A DNA stretch of 64,000 nucleotides from an uncultured Flavobacteriaceae bacterium (GTDB taxonomy: Bacteria; Bacteroidota; Bacteroidia; Flavobacteriales; Flavobacteriaceae), in the NCBI GenBank assembly GCA_938029725.1, contig CALHGE010000002.1, positions 1-64,000 on the forward strand, given 5' to 3'. A program made the position numbers and the translations under genes. The notes beneath the pieces were generated by a model. The model was not told the origin of the DNA and made no database searches. It saw only the letters and a list, made by a program, of their open reading frames with translations. Shown piece by piece: positions 16,328 to 24,475 of this stretch. The first letter of the stretch is position 1; each line of letters opens with the position of its first letter.

Positions 16328-17281
16328 ATGAAAGTTACAGATCATATCAAAAATACAAAAGGGAAAACATTATTTTCCTTTGAAATTATTCCTCCAGTAA
16401 AAGGGCATAAAATTCAGGAATTATACGATAATATTAATCCTTTAATGGAGTTTGAGCCCCCCTTTATTGATGTGACAACGTCACGCGAAGAATACGTTTA
16501 TTTGGATCGATCTGGGCTTTTAGATAAAAAATTGACGCGCATGAGACCGGGTACTCTGGGTATTTGTGCTTCTATTAAACATAAATATGATGTCGATACC
16601 GTGCCTCATGTGCTTTGCGGGGGGTTTACAAAAGAAGAAACCGAATATTTATTAGTTGATTGTCACTATTTAGGTATTGATAATGTTATGGCTCTTCGTG
16701 GAGACGCTATGCGCGAACAAACTTATTTTGAACCAACAAAAGGGGGGCACTCTTTTGCCATAGATTTGGTTTCTCAAATTCAGAATTTAAATTGCGGAAA
16801 GTATTTGCATGAAGTTATCGAAACAGATGACTGTTCTAATTTTTGTATTGGTGTAGCTGGCTATCCTGAAAAACATTTAGAAGCACCTTCTTTACAGTCA
16901 GATTTAAAACGATTGAAAGAAAAAGTAGATGCGGGTGCTGATTATGTAGTTACTCAAATGTTTTTTGACAACAATAAATATTTTGAATTTGTAGCAGCAG
17001 CGAAAGAAATGGGCATAACTGTACCAATAATCCCAGGTATAAAACCAATAGCAGTAAAGAGACATTTACAGCTCTTGCCGCAGGTTTTTAAAATTGATTT
17101 ACCACAAGATTTGATTGAAGCGGTAGACAATTGCGAGAATAATAAAGCGGTGCGTCAAGTAGGCATAGAATGGGCAATTCAACAATCTAAAGAATTGAAA
17201 GAAGCTGGTGTGCCTGTGCTTCACTATTATTCTATGGGCAAGTCAGATAATATTAAGGCAATTGCCAAAGCGGTTTTTTAG
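16328..17281 (+). CDS. metF: 5,10-methylenetetrahydrofolate reductase
   Basis: 317 residues, TIM-barrel flavoenzyme that makes the methyltetrahydrofolate used by MetH. The N-terminal FSFEIIPPVKG carries the conserved Glu; VMALRGDAM, GVAGYPEKH and the ADYVVTQMFFDNNKYFEF segment are characteristic. It is the last gene of the SAM riboswitch operon, followed by a terminator hairpin. Confidence 0.95.
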   Translation: MKVTDHIKNTKGKTLFSFEIIPPVKGHKIQELYDNINPLMEFEPPFIDVTTSREEYVYLDRSGLLDKKLTRMRPGTLGICASIKHKYDVDTVPHVLCGGFTKEETEYLLVDCHYLGIDNVMALRGDAMREQTYFEPTKGGHSFAIDLVSQIQNLNCGKYLHEVIETDDCSNFCIGVAGYPEKHLEAPSLQSDLKRLKEKVDAGADYVVTQMFFDNNKYFEFVAAAKEMGITVPIIPGIKPIAVKRHLQLLPQVFKIDLPQDLIEAVDNCENNKAVRQVGIEWAIQQSKELKEAGVPVLHYYSMGKSDNIKAIAKAVF

Positions 17282-17307
17282 GAGAGAGTTAACGGTATAT
17301 AAAAAAT

Positions 17308-17343
17308 AAACCCCGCTTTAGTTGAAGACTATCGGCGGGGTTT
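17308..17343. terminator. Hairpin terminator between convergent metF and lipoprotein gene
   Basis: AAACCCCGC pairs with GCGGGGTTT around a 17-nt loop. The T-run is short, but the position between two convergent genes supports bidirectional termination. Confidence 0.7.
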
Positions 17344-17348
17344 GTGAT

Positions 17349-18713
17349 TTATTGAGAAACGGTAATACTATAATTGTAGTTTTGAGCTGTTTTAAATTGT
17401 TCGGGAACTGAAGCTATAATTATATAGGATTCTTCCACAGCATTTTCAAGAGTTAGGTTTAAGTTTCCTTCTGATGCTGTATTCATAGCAAACGATCGTA
17501 CTTCTGATTGTCCTTTGATAACAAACCTTCCCTCAAAATGACTTGCTGCTCCTTCAGAACCTTCTTTTTCTCCATTTAGTGAAATTGTATAATTCCCCTT
17601 CGGAATATTTTCTAACTTTATTACATTGTAGGCCCAACTTCTAGGCTTTACAGCTGCTGGGGGATTATGAGTGCCGATTAAACTTGTTCCGTTAAGACGA
17701 AGCGCATAAGGTTTACGATTAGTAAGGTCGGCAACATTATTGAGTTCTACCTTAGCTCTTTCTACTTGTGCTCTAGTAAGATAGTCAAAATCTAAAGTGT
17801 TTCTGGCTGCCCAGTTCGCAAAAATTTCTCGCAATTTTTCGGCACCTATATTTTGATAATGATACTCTTGAGGACTCAAATTGGTTCCAGAATAGAAGCC
17901 GTCTGTTATCAAATTTTCTGCAACACCTTCTTGGCTTGTCATATAGTACAACCATGCTTGTATGGCATATTGCCTCACTTGGTATAGCCAATCAGTAGGG
18001 TCTCCAGGCGCTTCATTATCAAAGCTATGCCAAAGTGCCAAGTGTGGGTTTGAGGTCAATGTTTCAATTTCAACAAAAATATCGATAGCATCAGGATTTC
18101 TACTTACGGCATACCATTGAGCTGTAGATTCAGTATACCATGCGGTATCGCCAGTATATTCAAATCCAGGACTATAACTGGAATATTGAAATACATGAAA
18201 ACCTTCATGAAGTAGATTATTAAAGTCTAGGTGTGCGCCTTCAGGTAAAGTCATGTAGGGTACTCCAAATGTATTGGTGCCTACTCCATTGGCCCAATCA
18301 TTTGGCAAGTTATCTTGTTCTCCATGATGAATGTAGATGTTAAAGAGCACACCTGCAGCTACATTTGGGGGGTCTTTCATTCCTAAGTTGTTCAAACAAT
18401 CTTGCCGAAGTTTTTTGAATGTATCTAGCATAAAAGGAATATCATTTTCATGATCAAATCTCGGGTCCCACCAAATTGCAAAAATATCATCTGTAACCAC
18501 TTTATAATCTTGCTCGTTGGCAAATTCTGATTGTAGTTTTAATCCTAAAGGATTGTTCTCAATTGCTTCTTCCCCAACAGGATTAGTTTCGGTAATAGGC
18601 GCTATTCCAGTATTGTCGTCCGTACTGCAGGAACTACAGATGAGAATAAAAATAAAACATAGTAGCAATAGGTTTTTTTTCAGAACCTTAATATTCATTG
18701 TTGATGTATTCAT
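17349..18713 (-). CDS. Putative secreted lipoprotein with HExxH metalloprotease-like motif
   Basis: 454 residues. A hydrophobic N-terminus (LLLLCFIFILICSSCS) ends in a probable lipobox with C29, so the protein is probably an outer membrane or periplasmic lipoprotein. A zinc-protease-like motif HEGFH lies at 169-173 (NNLLHEGFHVFQY), with a possible third ligand E195 in WYTESTAQW. The C-terminal part (from about 340) is probably a beta-rich domain. I do not recognise the family with certainty; it resembles DUF6055-type proteins of Bacteroidota. The second Met (residue 6) is also a possible start. Peptidase activity is inferred from the motif. Confidence 0.7.
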   Translation of the reverse strand: MNTSTMNIKVLKKNLLLLCFIFILICSSCSTDDNTGIAPITETNPVGEEAIENNPLGLKLQSEFANEQDYKVVTDDIFAIWWDPRFDHENDIPFMLDTFKKLRQDCLNNLGMKDPPNVAAGVLFNIYIHHGEQDNLPNDWANGVGTNTFGVPYMTLPEGAHLDFNNLLHEGFHVFQYSSYSPGFEYTGDTAWYTESTAQWYAVSRNPDAIDIFVEIETLTSNPHLALWHSFDNEAPGDPTDWLYQVRQYAIQAWLYYMTSQEGVAENLITDGFYSGTNLSPQEYHYQNIGAEKLREIFANWAARNTLDFDYLTRAQVERAKVELNNVADLTNRKPYALRLNGTSLIGTHNPPAAVKPRSWAYNVIKLENIPKGNYTISLNGEKEGSEGAASHFEGRFVIKGQSEVRSFAMNTASEGNLNLTLENAVEESYIIIASVPEQFKTAQNYNYSITVSQ

Positions 18714-18822
18714 AGTAAACGGGTTTATTATACAACAAGGGAAAAGTAATTTACCCTAGTTTATTTATTAATTTAAAATTTCCACAAAATTTAGCCATGT
18801 TTATGAATTACCTTTGTATCCC

Positions 18823-19917
18823 ATGAGGCAGCTATTTGTTTGCATACTATTTTCTTCTGTCTTCTGTTTTTCTCAAGATGATGGTGCCGAAGTAAATAAC
18901 TACACTTTTGATGCGAATGCATTTTATGGTGCTATTATGCTTCATAATCCTGATATCAGTCATTTGATTACGAAACATCCCGAGGGTTTGATTCTAGGAT
19001 ACAATCGAAAAACCTATGGTTCGGAAGATTGGGAACAAGGGTATAATTACCCCGACTTAGGAGCTTCATTTATTTATCAAAATTCTAATAATTCAACCTT
19101 AGGAGATAATTTTGGACTGTATGCGCATTTCAATTTCTACTTTTTAAAACGGAAGCTGCAATTTCGAATAGGGCAAGGTCTGTCTTACGCTACCAATCCG
19201 TATGATAAGATTGAAAATTTTCGAAATAACGCTTATGGTTCAAGATTTTTAAGTTCAACTTTTTTGATGTTGAATTATCATAAAGAAAATATTTTTGAAG
19301 GGCTAGGGTTTAAAGCAGGTCTAAGTATTATCCATTATTCTAATGCAAACGTAAAAGCGCCAAACACCTCTACAAATACCCTCGCGTTCAATGCAGGATT
19401 GACCTACACTTTGAAAAAAGATGAACCCGAATATATCAAAAGAGAAAAAGTAAAAATCACAGAACCTTTAAAATATAATGTAGTGTTTCGTTCAGGAATA
19501 AATGAAAGTGATGTGCTTGGTTCTGGGCAGTTTCCATTTTACATAGCCTCCGCTTATATCGATAAGCGTATCGGAAGAAAAAGCGCGATTCAGGTAGGAG
19601 GTGATATGTTTTTTAGCAATTTTTTAAAGGATTTAATTCGGTATCAGTCCGTGTCATTCCCAGAAAATAATATTGCTGCTGATACTGATTTCAGGAGGGT
19701 TGGGGTCTTTGTGGGACATGAACTCTTTATTAATAAGCTGTCTATTGAAACACAAATTGGGTACTATCTCTATTATCCTTTTGATTTCGAAGGAAGGCTA
19801 TACAATCGCTTTGGCTTGAAACGCTATTTTGGAGATAAGGTCTTTGGGCTTGTTAGTTTAAAATCTCATGGGGCGGCCGCTGAAGCGGTTGAATTTGGAG
19901 TCGGTATGCGATTTTGA
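18823..19917 (+). CDS. Acyloxyacyl hydrolase / PagL-like lipid A 3-O-deacylase
   Basis: 364 residues from the ATG; a TTG nine bases upstream is less likely. A signal peptide (MRQLFVCILFSSVFCFSQ) is followed by a chain rich in aromatic beta strands, as expected for an outer membrane barrel. The PagL active-site pair appears as H171-x-S173 in IIHYSNANVKAPN. PagL removes the 3-O acyl chain of lipid A. The chain is longer than the short proteobacterial PagL, as is usual for the Bacteroidota homologues. It has no clear operon partner; the gap to the following GIN-domain gene is about 106 bp. Confidence 0.75.
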   Translation: MRQLFVCILFSSVFCFSQDDGAEVNNYTFDANAFYGAIMLHNPDISHLITKHPEGLILGYNRKTYGSEDWEQGYNYPDLGASFIYQNSNNSTLGDNFGLYAHFNFYFLKRKLQFRIGQGLSYATNPYDKIENFRNNAYGSRFLSSTFLMLNYHKENIFEGLGFKAGLSIIHYSNANVKAPNTSTNTLAFNAGLTYTLKKDEPEYIKREKVKITEPLKYNVVFRSGINESDVLGSGQFPFYIASAYIDKRIGRKSAIQVGGDMFFSNFLKDLIRYQSVSFPENNIAADTDFRRVGVFVGHELFINKLSIETQIGYYLYYPFDFEGRLYNRFGLKRYFGDKVFGLVSLKSHGAAAEAVEFGVGMRF

Positions 19918-20023
19918 GACATCAGTTGAATCAAAAATTTTGATTTATTTTTTAACGAAGGTATGGCGAGAGTTGTGGTTACGTTTTAAATAGCAAGGCG
20001 AAGCGCTAACTTTATAAACACGA

Positions 20024-20785
20024 ATGATAAAAATAAAACACATAACGCTCTTAGGAATACTGCTGCTTATCAATGCGTGTTCCTCTGATTCCGCCCCTGA
20101 TTGTTTTCAAAAGGCAGGCGATCTCATGCGTGACGAAGTCTTTGTTGCTAGTTTTACAAAAATCACAGTTTTTGAAAATGTAAGCCTTGTCTTAAAACAA
20201 GGAACAGAAATAAAAGTAGAAGTAGAAACTGGTAAAAACTTGCGGAATGAAGTTGAGGTTACTGTAAAAGATAATCGTTTGCTACTTCGTGACACCAATG
20301 ATTGTAATTATGTTCGTAAGTATGGTTTGACCAAAGTCTATGTTACGGCGCCCAATATAGACGAAATTAGAGGCAGTACGGGCTTAAAAATTGAAAGTGA
20401 CGGTATTCTTACTTACCCTGTTTTGAAGCTGATATCAGAGAGTTTTAATAATTCTGAAAGTGAAACCACAGACGGTGAGTTTGACCTCGACCTAGATGCT
20501 GATGCTATTACTGTTTTGGTAAATGGCATAGCCTATTTTAAACTTCGTGGAAAAACAGATTTTCTTGAGGTCACGATTGCCGCTGGAGATTCTCGAATTG
20601 AAGCGCAAGATTTAATGGCTAATACGGTGGAAGTGGATCATCGTGGATCAAATGATATACTCATAAACCCACTGCAAGAAATCAAAGGAAAAATAAGAGG
20701 CACAGGAGATGTGCTTAGTTTCAATGAGCCCTTACTTGTGCAAGTAGCGGAGCTTTTTAAAGGCAAGTTGATTTTCAAGAACTAA
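20024..20785 (+). CDS. GIN domain (DUF2807) lipoprotein
   Basis: 253 residues. Lipoprotein signal ITLLGILLLINACSSDS with the lipobox Cys. The repeated short beta strands (FTKITVFENVSLVLKQG, VYVTAPNIDEIRGS, AAGDSRIEAQDL) match the putative auto-transporter adhesin head GIN domain common in Bacteroidota. It was probably exported to the outer membrane or periplasm. The function is not known. The serine hydrolase gene starts 6 bp later, so the two are probably co-transcribed. Confidence 0.82.
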   Translation: MIKIKHITLLGILLLINACSSDSAPDCFQKAGDLMRDEVFVASFTKITVFENVSLVLKQGTEIKVEVETGKNLRNEVEVTVKDNRLLLRDTNDCNYVRKYGLTKVYVTAPNIDEIRGSTGLKIESDGILTYPVLKLISESFNNSESETTDGEFDLDLDADAITVLVNGIAYFKLRGKTDFLEVTIAAGDSRIEAQDLMANTVEVDHRGSNDILINPLQEIKGKIRGTGDVLSFNEPLLVQVAELFKGKLIFKN

Positions 20786-20791
20786 TTCTTG

Positions 20792-21940
20792 ATGAACCAA
20801 AAACGCTTCTCTATAGTGAACCCCATAACCAAATACATCAAAAACCTTTTTGCTAAAAAACGAATCATCGGGGCTCATAGTAAGCTCCGGGGTTTGGTGA
20901 AAGCAGAAGCGATACTGAACGATTTGGTGAATGAAAAGAAAGTACCAGGTTTGGCTATTACGGTTATAAAAAATGGTGAAACCCTGCTCCAGAAAGGATA
21001 TGGCTATACTGATTTGGAGAATAAACTTTCAGTAGACCCGCGAAAAACAATCTTCCGAATTGCCAGCGTTTCTAAACCGATTGCTGCTACAGCTTTAGCT
21101 CATATGGTAGATGATGGTTTTATACATTTAGATAGTTCTTTTTATGAATATGTACCTTACTATCCAAAAAAGAAATGGGACTTTAGCATACGTCAACTGG
21201 CAAGTCACACGGCTGGTATCAGAGCCTATAGAGGCGCCGAATACGGTCTCAATAAGCCCTATTCGATAAAAGAGAGCATTGAAATATTTAAAGATGATGA
21301 CCTCTTATTCGAGCCGGGTACCGATTACCTATATAACAGTTTTGATTGGGTTTTGATTTCGCTGGCAATGCAGGAGGTTAGTGGTGTACCTTTTGAAGAA
21401 TATGTTCAAGAAAAGGTTTTGAAGCCATTGGGAATGTCTACTACTTTTGCCCCAACTAAAACTGTCAATTCGAGCACAGTCAAGATTGGGTTAGGCGATA
21501 TTGATAGGTTCTCGACTCCGCTAGAGCTAACGGAGAGAATAACTAGCTTTTACTCCAAAAATCGTCTAGGCTTTCGAAAAGCAATCCAGGTCAATAATTT
21601 CTATAAGATTGCAGGCGGCGGTTATCTATCGACAACAGTAGATATAGCTAATTTTGGTCAAGCCTATCTAGAAGGAAAAATTTTAAACAAAGAAGTACTA
21701 TCCCCTTTTTTGACCTCAGAAACGGTAAACGAGAATAAGACCTATTATGGCCTTGGTTGGCAAGTTAGTGAAGATAAAAAAGGTAGGAAATATTATGGGC
21801 ATATTGGAAATGGAGTAGGTGGATACTCGAATTTGTATATCTATCCTAAGGAGAAACTGGTGTTCGCGGTATTGATCAACTGTACCAATCCTGGCATTCA
21901 AGAAGAACTAGATGAAATGTTAGGTATTTTTTTGAAATAA
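20792..21940 (+). CDS. Serine hydrolase, beta-lactamase family (class C-like)
   Basis: 382 residues from the ATG; the TTG just before it is less likely. The active-site SxxK motif is S92-V-S-K95 in FRIASVSKPIAA, and a YNS segment (DYLYNSFDW) and HIGNG near the C-terminus match the second and third motifs. Proteins of this family include D-alanyl peptidases, esterases and penicillin-binding-like hydrolases. No cleavable signal peptide is clear at the N-terminus. The substrate is unknown. Confidence 0.85.
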   Translation: MNQKRFSIVNPITKYIKNLFAKKRIIGAHSKLRGLVKAEAILNDLVNEKKVPGLAITVIKNGETLLQKGYGYTDLENKLSVDPRKTIFRIASVSKPIAATALAHMVDDGFIHLDSSFYEYVPYYPKKKWDFSIRQLASHTAGIRAYRGAEYGLNKPYSIKESIEIFKDDDLLFEPGTDYLYNSFDWVLISLAMQEVSGVPFEEYVQEKVLKPLGMSTTFAPTKTVNSSTVKIGLGDIDRFSTPLELTERITSFYSKNRLGFRKAIQVNNFYKIAGGGYLSTTVDIANFGQAYLEGKILNKEVLSPFLTSETVNENKTYYGLGWQVSEDKKGRKYYGHIGNGVGGYSNLYIYPKEKLVFAVLINCTNPGIQEELDEMLGIFLK

Positions 21941-22037
21941 AAACCCAAAGGTTGACTTGATACAAAGTCAAATACTAATTTAGGGTATTTACATCTGCTA
22001 CAGAAGAATAGGTTAGTTTGAAAATTTTAATTCAAGA

Positions 22038-22682
22038 CTATTCAATATACAGGTCCAAATCACCTGGCATGATATTAGTTCGATCTAAATTATAAATCAA
22101 AGGTTGATTCATAGAATCAAAATATAAGCCCCAAAATTGTGAATAAGGTGACTTAAAGTCGATCGGTTTCACTGAGTTGTTTTTATTTAAAAGCACTTTG
22201 GCAGCATCATCTTCTATTACTGGAATATGAATTTCATTGGGTATTTGACCCATTAGTGTAGCATAGTATTTGTAGTGATCAATGATCGACTTGACAATAT
22301 ATTCAAGCTCTGTTAGAATGCTATTTCTGCTGACTGCATGTATGGTGATAGATGTGTTTTTGAAGTATATCGAAATTTCTTCAATATCAAACCTTGTTTC
22401 TAGTGACTGGTTTAAGTTATATGCAGCATTCTGAAACAGGAGTATTGTTTTATTCAAATTTGCCGAGCGAAATTTATGGTCGAAAGGCATCTTCAACAAA
22501 GAAATAACTTCTGACAGACTAAAATCTGAATCTATTTCTATGGCTAAGGATACGAAGTCCTCCTCCGAAGGGCAAATAGCAACTTTAGTTTCGGTTGAAA
22601 AGATGTTTTCTAGATTTTTTTCAAATTCTAGAATAATATCGAGCTCGTTTTGGTCAAGTAAAATGTTTGAGTGGTTTGTCAT
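22038..22682 (-). CDS. Hypothetical protein, divergent from XRE regulator
   Basis: 214 residues, acidic, no signal peptide or membrane segment. I do not recognise it. It reads as a soluble mixed alpha/beta protein with a helical N-terminal half. It is divergent from an XRE regulator over a 146-bp gap that contains a 12-bp inverted repeat, so it may be a target of that regulator. Together with the next two genes it forms an accessory module between core genes. Confidence 0.6.
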   Translation of the reverse strand: MTNHSNILLDQNELDIILEFEKNLENIFSTETKVAICPSEEDFVSLAIEIDSDFSLSEVISLLKMPFDHKFRSANLNKTILLFQNAAYNLNQSLETRFDIEEISIYFKNTSITIHAVSRNSILTELEYIVKSIIDHYKYYATLMGQIPNEIHIPVIEDDAAKVLLNKNNSVKPIDFKSPYSQFWGLYFDSMNQPLIYNLDRTNIMPGDLDLYIE

Positions 22683-22727
22683 TTGGAACTAATTAGGTTT
22701 TATAGAAATACGTGTTTCAATTTGAGC

Positions 22728-22759
22728 CTTACAATTATTCTGGTTTAAATAATTGTAAG
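22728..22759. promoter_or_regulatory. 12-bp inverted repeat in divergent intergenic region
   Basis: CTTACAATTATT and AATAATTGTAAG are exact inverted copies separated by 8 bp. The repeat lies between the hypothetical gene (46 bp from its start) and the XRE gene (69 bp from its start). It is a good candidate operator for the XRE protein; binding is inferred. Confidence 0.55.
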
Positions 22760-22828
22760 ATATAATCGTATATTAGTGCCAGTGTTAAAGTGAAGTTATA
22801 GATTTTTTTTTATACAAAGTAATTTTAA

Positions 22829-23341
22829 ATGATTTTAATTAGGTTACGCGATTATCTTTTACATCGAAACTTGAGTTTCAATAAGTTTGAAATTTCTTTA
22901 GGCGTCAGCCATGGTAGTATTTCTAATGCGTGGAAACGTGAGAAAAACATTGGGTCTAACGTGATTGAGAAAATAGTAATGAGCTATCCAGATATCAGTA
23001 CAGAATGGCTGCTTCGAGGTGAAGGTGATATGTTGAACATTAAAAATGCCTCTGAATCGAATCAGATCAACTCAACTGAGAAAGATTTGAATGAAGAATT
23101 AATTTCACAAACACTACTTTTTTTTAATTTAAAGAACCGTGGTGAGCTACAATCCTATTTGAAAAACGCATCGAATTCTGGAGCGATATTTCCTTTGGAA
23201 CAGATGATTTTGAAAACTTGGGAAAACAAATATGGTCAAGAGCTTAAAACAATTAAGCTTCAACTCATGACCTTATTTACTTCTCAATTAGATTATGAAA
23301 TGAAATCTGACAAAAGAAATGCTGATTCTAAAATAGTTTAA
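22829..23341 (+). CDS. XRE-type helix-turn-helix regulator
   Basis: 170 residues. The N-terminal 70 residues are a phage-repressor-like HTH of a form common in Bacteroidota: LLHRNLSFNKFEISLGVSHG, SISNAWKREKN, then SYPDISTEWLLRGEGDML. The C-terminal half is helical, charged and without a peptidase motif, so it is not a LexA/CI self-cleaving type. It overlaps the convergent next gene by 4 bp. It probably regulates the divergent gene and itself. Confidence 0.78.
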   Translation: MILIRLRDYLLHRNLSFNKFEISLGVSHGSISNAWKREKNIGSNVIEKIVMSYPDISTEWLLRGEGDMLNIKNASESNQINSTEKDLNEELISQTLLFFNLKNRGELQSYLKNASNSGAIFPLEQMILKTWENKYGQELKTIKLQLMTLFTSQLDYEMKSDKRNADSKIV

Positions 23342-23655
23342 GAAATACGTTTTACCCCAGCAACATATTCTAATTTAAAGTTAATTAAATCAACAAGAAA
23401 TTTAATTGTAGGTTCATTTCGCGATGTGTTGAACTTTTCAAGAAATTGAATGGTATCAACTGAATTCTGGCGATAAGATACTGCATGCTCTTCAACATTA
23501 ACGATTTGATTATAAAGTCCATTGAAATATATAATCATATTATTGAAATATTTTTTTTCATCGGTAAAAGAGCGTAACCTTTCCATTTCTTGAGTAAGTT
23601 TCTCAATGCCGCTAAACTCATCGATTTTCTGAGTCATTAATTGTTGTAATGTCAT
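23338..23655 (-). CDS. Hypothetical small helical protein
   Basis: 105 residues, predicted mostly helical and soluble (MTLQQLMTQKIDEFSGIEKL, then LRSFTDEKKYFNNMI). I do not recognise it. It is convergent with the XRE gene, sharing 4 bp at the ends. The start ATG is the first in frame. Function unknown; coding status rests on frame length and context only. Confidence 0.5.
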   Translation of the reverse strand: MTLQQLMTQKIDEFSGIEKLTQEMERLRSFTDEKKYFNNMIIYFNGLYNQIVNVEEHAVSYRQNSVDTIQFLEKFNTSRNEPTIKFLVDLINFKLEYVAGVKRIS

Positions 23656-24332
23656 TTTCCTAGTTTGAGTTAGTGCGGTTAGCGAAAAGAAAGATAGCTG
23701 ATGTAAAATGAAATTGCAAACTTAAAAAATGAATCAAAATGGATCTTGGTTTTTTATTATACCAGCGTTGTAATTCTGTAAATTCAACAGGTTGATACTT
23801 AAAGGGTCATGAGGGTTTTGAAAAAAAATAGTTCTGCTACGCGTTTTAATTCCGTTGTTTATTTTAAAATATTAGCATTGATGCTTGTTATATTGCGTTT
23901 TGCCTATTCTTTTCACAACAATAACTAGTAGAATTACAGATTTAGAATTGGTTTAGCAACGCTTAGGTGCTTTCGCTATCATCGCTTAGTACGGCATTCA
24001 ATGTAAGTAAAGGGCTTATGTGCAAATTACTTGGCTTTATGTTTGGTGAGGCTAATTCCCAATTGAACATTTGAATTATAAGCAGTGTGGAAAAAACGAC
24101 CGCCGTAGTGTCCTAGTCATTGCAGTTAAATTAATAGGCTTGAGTGAAGTACTGTTTTTTATGATTCTTTGAAAAATAACAAAACCACATAAGGCTTGGT
24201 TCTTTAAGTAAGCAAAAGAGTTTAGAGGGGTGGCAATAGATTTTTAACAAAACAGAGTCGAAATGAAAATAATTCACTCTAAAAGGTGATTTTTAAATTT
24301 AATTCATACATTCGCTTAAGTAAAAGTGTATA
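23656..24332. other. Gene-poor stretch of about 0.68 kb before the Phe/Tyr operon
   Basis: No long reading frame and no tRNA or rRNA signature seen. A small ORF of 39 codons at 23809-23928 (+) has a hydrophobic middle (VVYFKILALMLVILRFAY) and could be a small membrane peptide or chance. The sequence around 23940-24250 is closer in base composition to coding sequence than to spacers, so it may be a decayed gene. The last part must contain the promoter of the leader peptide. Confidence 0.4.
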
Positions 24333-24404
24333 ATGACAAACAGATATTTTTATAACAGATTCTTTTTTTACTTCTTTTTTAAGAGAAGCGCGGGACTGTT
24401 GTAG
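24333..24404 (+). CDS. Phe/Tyr-rich leader peptide of the aromatic amino acid operon (pheL-like)
   Basis: 23 codons, starting MTNRYFYNRFFFYFFF and ending KRSAGLL, then TAG. Seven Phe (residues 6, 10-12, 14-16) and three Tyr (5, 7, 13) make ten of 23 residues aromatic, which is far from chance. It is followed by mutually exclusive hairpins and then pheA. In the known attenuation mechanism, shortage of charged tRNA-Phe or tRNA-Tyr stalls the ribosome on these codons. The C-terminal codons encode the first arm of the antiterminator. The start ATG has no Shine-Dalgarno, which is normal in this phylum. Confidence 0.88.
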   Translation: MTNRYFYNRFFFYFFFKRSAGLL

Positions 24405-24457
24405 TATATTAAAGTTAAATATAATATATGAGTCCCGCGAAAAGCGGGACTTTTTTT
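24389..24457 (+). terminator. Phe/Tyr attenuator: antiterminator and Rho-independent terminator
   Basis: Three segments: CGCGGGACT (24389-24397), AGTCCCGCG (24431-24439) and GCGGGACT (24444-24451). Segment 2 can pair with 3 (8 bp, GAAAA loop, then a run of T) to make a terminator, or with 1 (9 bp, plus an inner TATATT/AATATA stem) to make an antiterminator. Segment 1 lies inside the last codons of the leader peptide, so a ribosome that reaches the stop codon covers it and lets the terminator form. A ribosome stalled on the Phe codons leaves it free. Confidence 0.85.
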
Positions 24458-24475
24458 GTGATAACAATTTTAGAA

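Noticed and set aside
18517-18759. Plus-strand ORF of 80 codons
   Set aside because: It is antisense to the start of the HExxH lipoprotein gene, whose signal peptide and lipobox are clear.
21952-21971. TTGACTT/AAGTCAA hairpin after the serine hydrolase gene
   Set aside because: Seven-bp AT-rich stem without a T-run; too weak to call a terminator.
23940-24250. Possible integron attC-like or insertion sequence remnant
   Set aside because: Isolated GTTAAAT and ATTCAAC pieces are not arranged as attC arms, and no terminal inverted repeats or transposase fragment was found.
24428-24475. Longer pheA reading frame starting at an upstream ATG
   Set aside because: The extra codons cover the second and third arms of the terminator hairpin and its T-run; the conserved protein begins at MELKIAIQG.
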